NCBI GenBank assembly: GCA_012515235.1
Contig: JAAYYU010000266.1
Location: forward strand, 1-45,404
DNA from: Candidatus Anammoximicrobium sp.
GTDB lineage: Bacteria; Planctomycetota; Planctomycetia; Pirellulales; Pirellulaceae
Direction: 5' to 3'
DNA: 45,404 bases
Shown: positions 42,927-45,404 of the stretch, piece by piece
How positions within the stretch are numbered: position 1 is the first letter of the stretch
Layout of the letters: each line of letters begins with the position of its first letter
Position numbers and translations under genes: made by a program
Notes under the pieces: model-generated
Told to the model about the DNA's origin: nothing
The model's database searches: none
What the model saw: the letters and a program-made list of their open reading frames with translations, nothing else

Positions 42927-44401
42927 AGCAACCCCCTGATCCGCCCCAGCACCTCTGCGCTCTCGGCATCCAGCGCCGCGATTTCGTCCATGATCGCCTG
43001 CGGGCTGCGGTGGCTCACTTTCTCGCCGCCGTTGGGGTTTTTCACCGACAGGTCGAATGTCGTCGGATCGATGCTCTTGGCGTCCACGGACCAGCTCTGG
43101 GGCGAATCGGCTTTGGTCTTCTGCAATTTGACAAACTCGGCCAGGTCGTCGTCGTTCAGCGGGTTGGTTTTGCCCAGGTTCCGGCCGGGGGCCAGTTGGT
43201 AGAACCAGATCTTGCAGGTCTGCCCTGAGCCTTGCCGAAGGGTCGGCGCGCCTTTCTCGAAGAACAGCACCACCGTCTTGACGCCCGCGCCCTGGAACGT
43301 GCCGCTGGGCAGGTCCAGCACGGTGTGCAGGTTGCAGCTTTCCAGCAGCAGCTTGCGCAGGCTGACCGACGCGTTGTCGGTGTTGGACAGGAAGGTGTTC
43401 TTGATCACGATGCCCGCCCGACCGCCGGCCTTCAGGATCTTGATGAAGTGCTGGAGGAACAGGAAGGCTGTCTCGCCGGTGCGGATCGGGAAGTTCTGCT
43501 GGACCTCCTTCCGCTCCTTGCCGCCGAAAGGCGGATTAGCCATCACCACGTCCATGCGGTCCTTTTCCTGGATGTCGGCCAGGTTTTCCGCCAACGTGTT
43601 GATGTGCAGGATGTTCGGCGCGTCGATCCCGTGCAGGATCATGTTCATGATCCCGATCACGTAGGCCAGCGACTTCTTCTCCTTGCCGAAGAACGTGGCT
43701 TCCTGCAGCGTCTTGGCCTCCTTTGTGGTCAGCCCCTTCTTGGCCTTCAGGTAATCGAACGACTCGCAGAAGAACCCTGCGGACCCGCAAGCGCCGTCGT
43801 AGATCCGTTGGCCGATCTTGGGCCGGACGACCTGGACGATGGCGCGGATCAGCGGCCGCGGCGTGTAGTACTCGCCGCCGTTCCGCCCGGCGTTGCCCAT
43901 GTTCCGGATCTTGGCCTCGTACAGGTGCGACAGTTCGTGCTTCTCGGTCTGCGAGCGGAATCGCAGCTCGTCGATCTGGTCGATGATTTCCCGCAGGTTG
44001 TACCCGCTCTGGATCTTATTCTTGATCTCGCCGAAGATCTCGCCGATTTTGTATTCGATTGTATTCGGCCCGCTGGCCCGCAGCTTGAAGCCGTGCAGAT
44101 AGGGGAACAGCTTGCCGTTGACGAAGTCCCGCAGGTCGTCCCCGGTCAGGGCCCGGTTGTGGTCGATCTGGCCGTCCTTGGTCTTGGGCGCCGCCCATTC
44201 TTCCCAGCGGTACGGCTTGTCCAGGATGAACGTGTACTTCTTCCCCTGCAGCTGAGCCTCAATCGCCCTGTCCTGCTCCAATCCGTCCAGGTACTTCAAG
44301 AACAGCAGCCACGACGTCTGCTCCGTGTAGTCCAGTTCCGAGGAACAGCCCGCCTCTTTCCACAGCACGTCGTCGATGTTTTTGAACGCTTGCTCGAACA
44401 T
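42923..44401 (-). CDS. hsdM: Type I DNA methyltransferase M subunit, 492 aa
   Basis: ATG at 44401 has GGAG 8 nt upstream and begins the conserved MFEQAFKNIDDVLWKEAG. The SAM-binding motif is DGACGSAGF (202-210) and the catalytic motif NPPF (289-292), as in N6-adenine methyltransferases. GEYYTPRPL precedes motif I as usual. Residues ~386-394 (TLRQGSGQT) interrupt the usual run from FEKG to KIWFYQL and are encoded by an inserted short repeat (43223-43242). First gene of the operon, overlapping the next by 4 bp. Confidence 0.95.
   Translation of the reverse strand: MFEQAFKNIDDVLWKEAGCSSELDYTEQTSWLLFLKYLDGLEQDRAIEAQLQGKKYTFILDKPYRWEEWAAPKTKDGQIDHNRALTGDDLRDFVNGKLFPYLHGFKLRASGPNTIEYKIGEIFGEIKNKIQSGYNLREIIDQIDELRFRSQTEKHELSHLYEAKIRNMGNAGRNGGEYYTPRPLIRAIVQVVRPKIGQRIYDGACGSAGFFCESFDYLKAKKGLTTKEAKTLQEATFFGKEKKSLAYVIGIMNMILHGIDAPNILHINTLAENLADIQEKDRMDVVMANPPFGGKERKEVQQNFPIRTGETAFLFLQHFIKILKAGGRAGIVIKNTFLSNTDNASVSLRKLLLESCNLHTVLDLPSGTFQGAGVKTVVLFFEKGAPTLRQGSGQTCKIWFYQLAPGRNLGKTNPLNDDDLAEFVKLQKTKADSPQSWSVDAKSIDPTTFDLSVKNPNGGEKVSHRSPQAIMDEIAALDAESAEVLGRIRGLL
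43223..43242. repeat. Solitary CCCTGAGCCTTGCCGAAGGG repeat inside hsdM
   Basis: 20-bp copy of the repeat family that bounds the GIY-YIG cassette in hsdR, about 4.8 kb away. It is in frame and read as part of TLRQGSGQ. It lies in a surface-like loop after the methyltransferase core. Confidence 0.75.
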
Positions 44402-44769
44402 CCGGCAGTCTCCGATCCGACTGTCTTGAACGCCGACTCGTCCCAGCGACTGGCCAAGCCCCCCCGTCATCCGCCACGGGCCGGCCTGCGGGGCGTCCGT
44501 CGCAAATGTCGGGTAAGATACGAACACCCCCGCAAGCCGATTTCAGCCCTGCAGTTCGCGAAACCGCAAGGCAGCCGCTGGCCATAGCCTACCCGCCGCA
44601 AGCCCGGTTTTCAACCAGCCCAGCAACTAACCCGGCGCGATTGTCCGTTGTGCCGCGAAATCCGAACCTGAACCCTCGCGCCACCTTGCCGATCGCCTCC
44701 GCTGGCAATACCGTGGCGATCCATGTGTTCTGGGACCGACTCTGAGGCTGAGCCAGGAGGACAATCGCG
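44402..44769. other. Divergent region between hsdM and an HTH gene
   Basis: About 370 bp with no supported gene; the hsdM frame is open to 44527 but upstream codons are not coding-like. Likely holds the operon promoter. A ribosome site AGGAGG (44756-44761) precedes the HTH gene. No clear operator palindrome found. Confidence 0.45.
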
Positions 44770-45090
44770 ATGCCCCCAAATGAGCACGCTCCGGCCGCAG
44801 AAGCAGCGACGCCTGCTTTGGCGAGGTTGCCGGATTGTGATTTCTATACCGTCGCCGAACTGGCCAGGGCGCTGCGTGTGGAGCAAGAGAAGGTGCTGAT
44901 CTGGATTCACCGCGGCGAGTTGGGGGCCCTCAATGTTGCGCAGTCAGCCACTGGGCGGCCTCGTTGGCGAATCCCGCGGGAAGCCTGGGGAGCATTCGCA
45001 GCAAAACGCTCCAATGGCGTCCCCAAACCGCCGCCGGCTCCGCTCAGACGGCGGCGACGGCAAGACGATGTTATCCAGTTCTTCCGCTGA
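44770..45090 (+). CDS. Excisionase/MerR-type helix-turn-helix protein, 106 aa
   Basis: ATG at 44770 has AGGAGG 9 nt upstream. The core, residues ~25-80 (FYTVAELARALRVEQEKVLI, then WRIPREAWGAF), is the helix-turn-helix of excisionase/DNA-binding domain family proteins, followed by a basic tail (PLRRRRRQDD). It could regulate the divergent type I operon or act in excision of a mobile element; sequence does not decide. Related in type to the HTH part of the 14664-15236 protein. Confidence 0.75.
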   Translation: MPPNEHAPAAEAATPALARLPDCDFYTVAELARALRVEQEKVLIWIHRGELGALNVAQSATGRPRWRIPREAWGAFAAKRSNGVPKPPPAPLRRRRRQDDVIQFFR

Positions 45091-45181
45091 TGCGAAATAG
45101 GCCAAGCCGCCGTTTGTGGCCAGCCTGAAGGCGACGAAACAGCAAATCGGGCAGGCGAAGATCATGGACTACGAGCCGGAC

Positions 45182-45209
45182 AGGGGACGGAAACCAGTGA
45201 CGGTCCCCT
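45182..45209. repeat. Short inverted repeat AGGGGAC...GTCCCCT
   Basis: 7-bp arms at 45182-45188 and 45203-45209 with a 14-nt loop, between the HTH gene and the fragment at the window end. It could be a terminator of the HTH gene or a small dispersed repeat. Confidence 0.4.
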
Positions 45210-45404
45210 CAGCAGCCGCTGACCTGGGGCATTTCCAGGGAAACCAGAACGGCAAGTCAGCGTCTAGCCCGCCGATTCCGTTACACGCGACAGCAAGCGA
45301 TCGAGGACGGGCTGCTGGTGGACCTGAGCAACACGACGGACGACTGGATCCCCGCGATGGTCCGCGAGGCCGGAATCTCGATTCCCGTCGCGATGACAAC
45401 CACG
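45201..45404 (+). CDS. Partial frame resembling DUF6573 (runs off the window, no start seen)
   Basis: After an in-frame stop at 45198-45200 the plus frame stays open to the edge. From about 45279 it reads RYTRQQAIEDGLLVDLSNTT, then MVREAGISIPVAMTTT, which resembles DUF6573, a small protein family seen on plasmids and in accessory regions. No ATG precedes the conserved part in this frame, so the start may be a rare codon or the gene may be broken at its 5' end. Confidence 0.4.

Overview
The window reads as chromosomal DNA of a GC-rich planctomycete-like bacterium. This is inferred from gene content, not from a marker gene: several large secreted carbohydrate-active proteins of a heparinase/DUF4962/DUF4091 kind, a peroxiredoxin fused to a Ser/Thr kinase, Tat-exported enzymes, and bacterial housekeeping genes (def, pyrE, moaC, malQ) scattered as single genes or pairs. 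No rRNA, tRNA or CRISPR array was seen.

Positions 1-10234 hold the end of an ABC-2 permease gene, two secreted lyase-like proteins (761-2497 and 4621-8205), a DUF4091 glycoside-hydrolase-like protein (8363-10234) and, between them, the peroxiredoxin-kinase fusion (2840-4297). A type II restriction-modification pair follows (10401-11790): a beta-class methyltransferase and a BglII-like endonuclease whose 5' end looks damaged. Then come a sodium:solute symporter, moaC, a helix-turn-helix/receiver regulator, malQ, and an unusual protein joining a KaiC-like domain to a PEP-synthase-type ATP-binding domain.

Positions 20972-28011 contain a stand-alone response regulator, a two-gene unit (amidohydrolase then DUF4962/heparinase-like lyase), a 97-bp palindromic element with perfect 35-bp arms, and a hybrid histidine kinase. 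From 28092 to 32625 lie def-pyrE (4-bp overlap), an L,D-transpeptidase, a DJ-1/PfpI protein and a PuuD-like protein that lacks its nucleophilic cysteine.

Positions 32626-45404 look like an accessory island. They hold decayed intergenic sequence, a terminase large subunit missing its ATPase half, and a complete type I restriction-modification operon on the minus strand: hsdM - PDDEXK (YhcG/DUF1016) - hsdS - GIY-YIG/DUF4357 - hsdR. HsdR carries an in-frame insertion of about 147 codons encoding a whole second GIY-YIG nuclease domain. The insertion is bounded by inverted copies of a short repeat (CTTCGACAAGCTCAG type). A solitary copy of the same repeat sits in frame in hsdM, and other palindromes sit in frame in the YhcG-like gene. 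This is the strongest candidate here for a poorly described mobile system: a GIY-YIG cassette, with short repeats as possible derivatives, that enters coding sequence without breaking the frame.

The secreted lyases, amidohydrolase, DUF4091 protein and symporter together suggest uptake and breakdown of an acidic polysaccharide. The restriction systems and phage remnant suggest a defence island. Both readings are inference from gene families.
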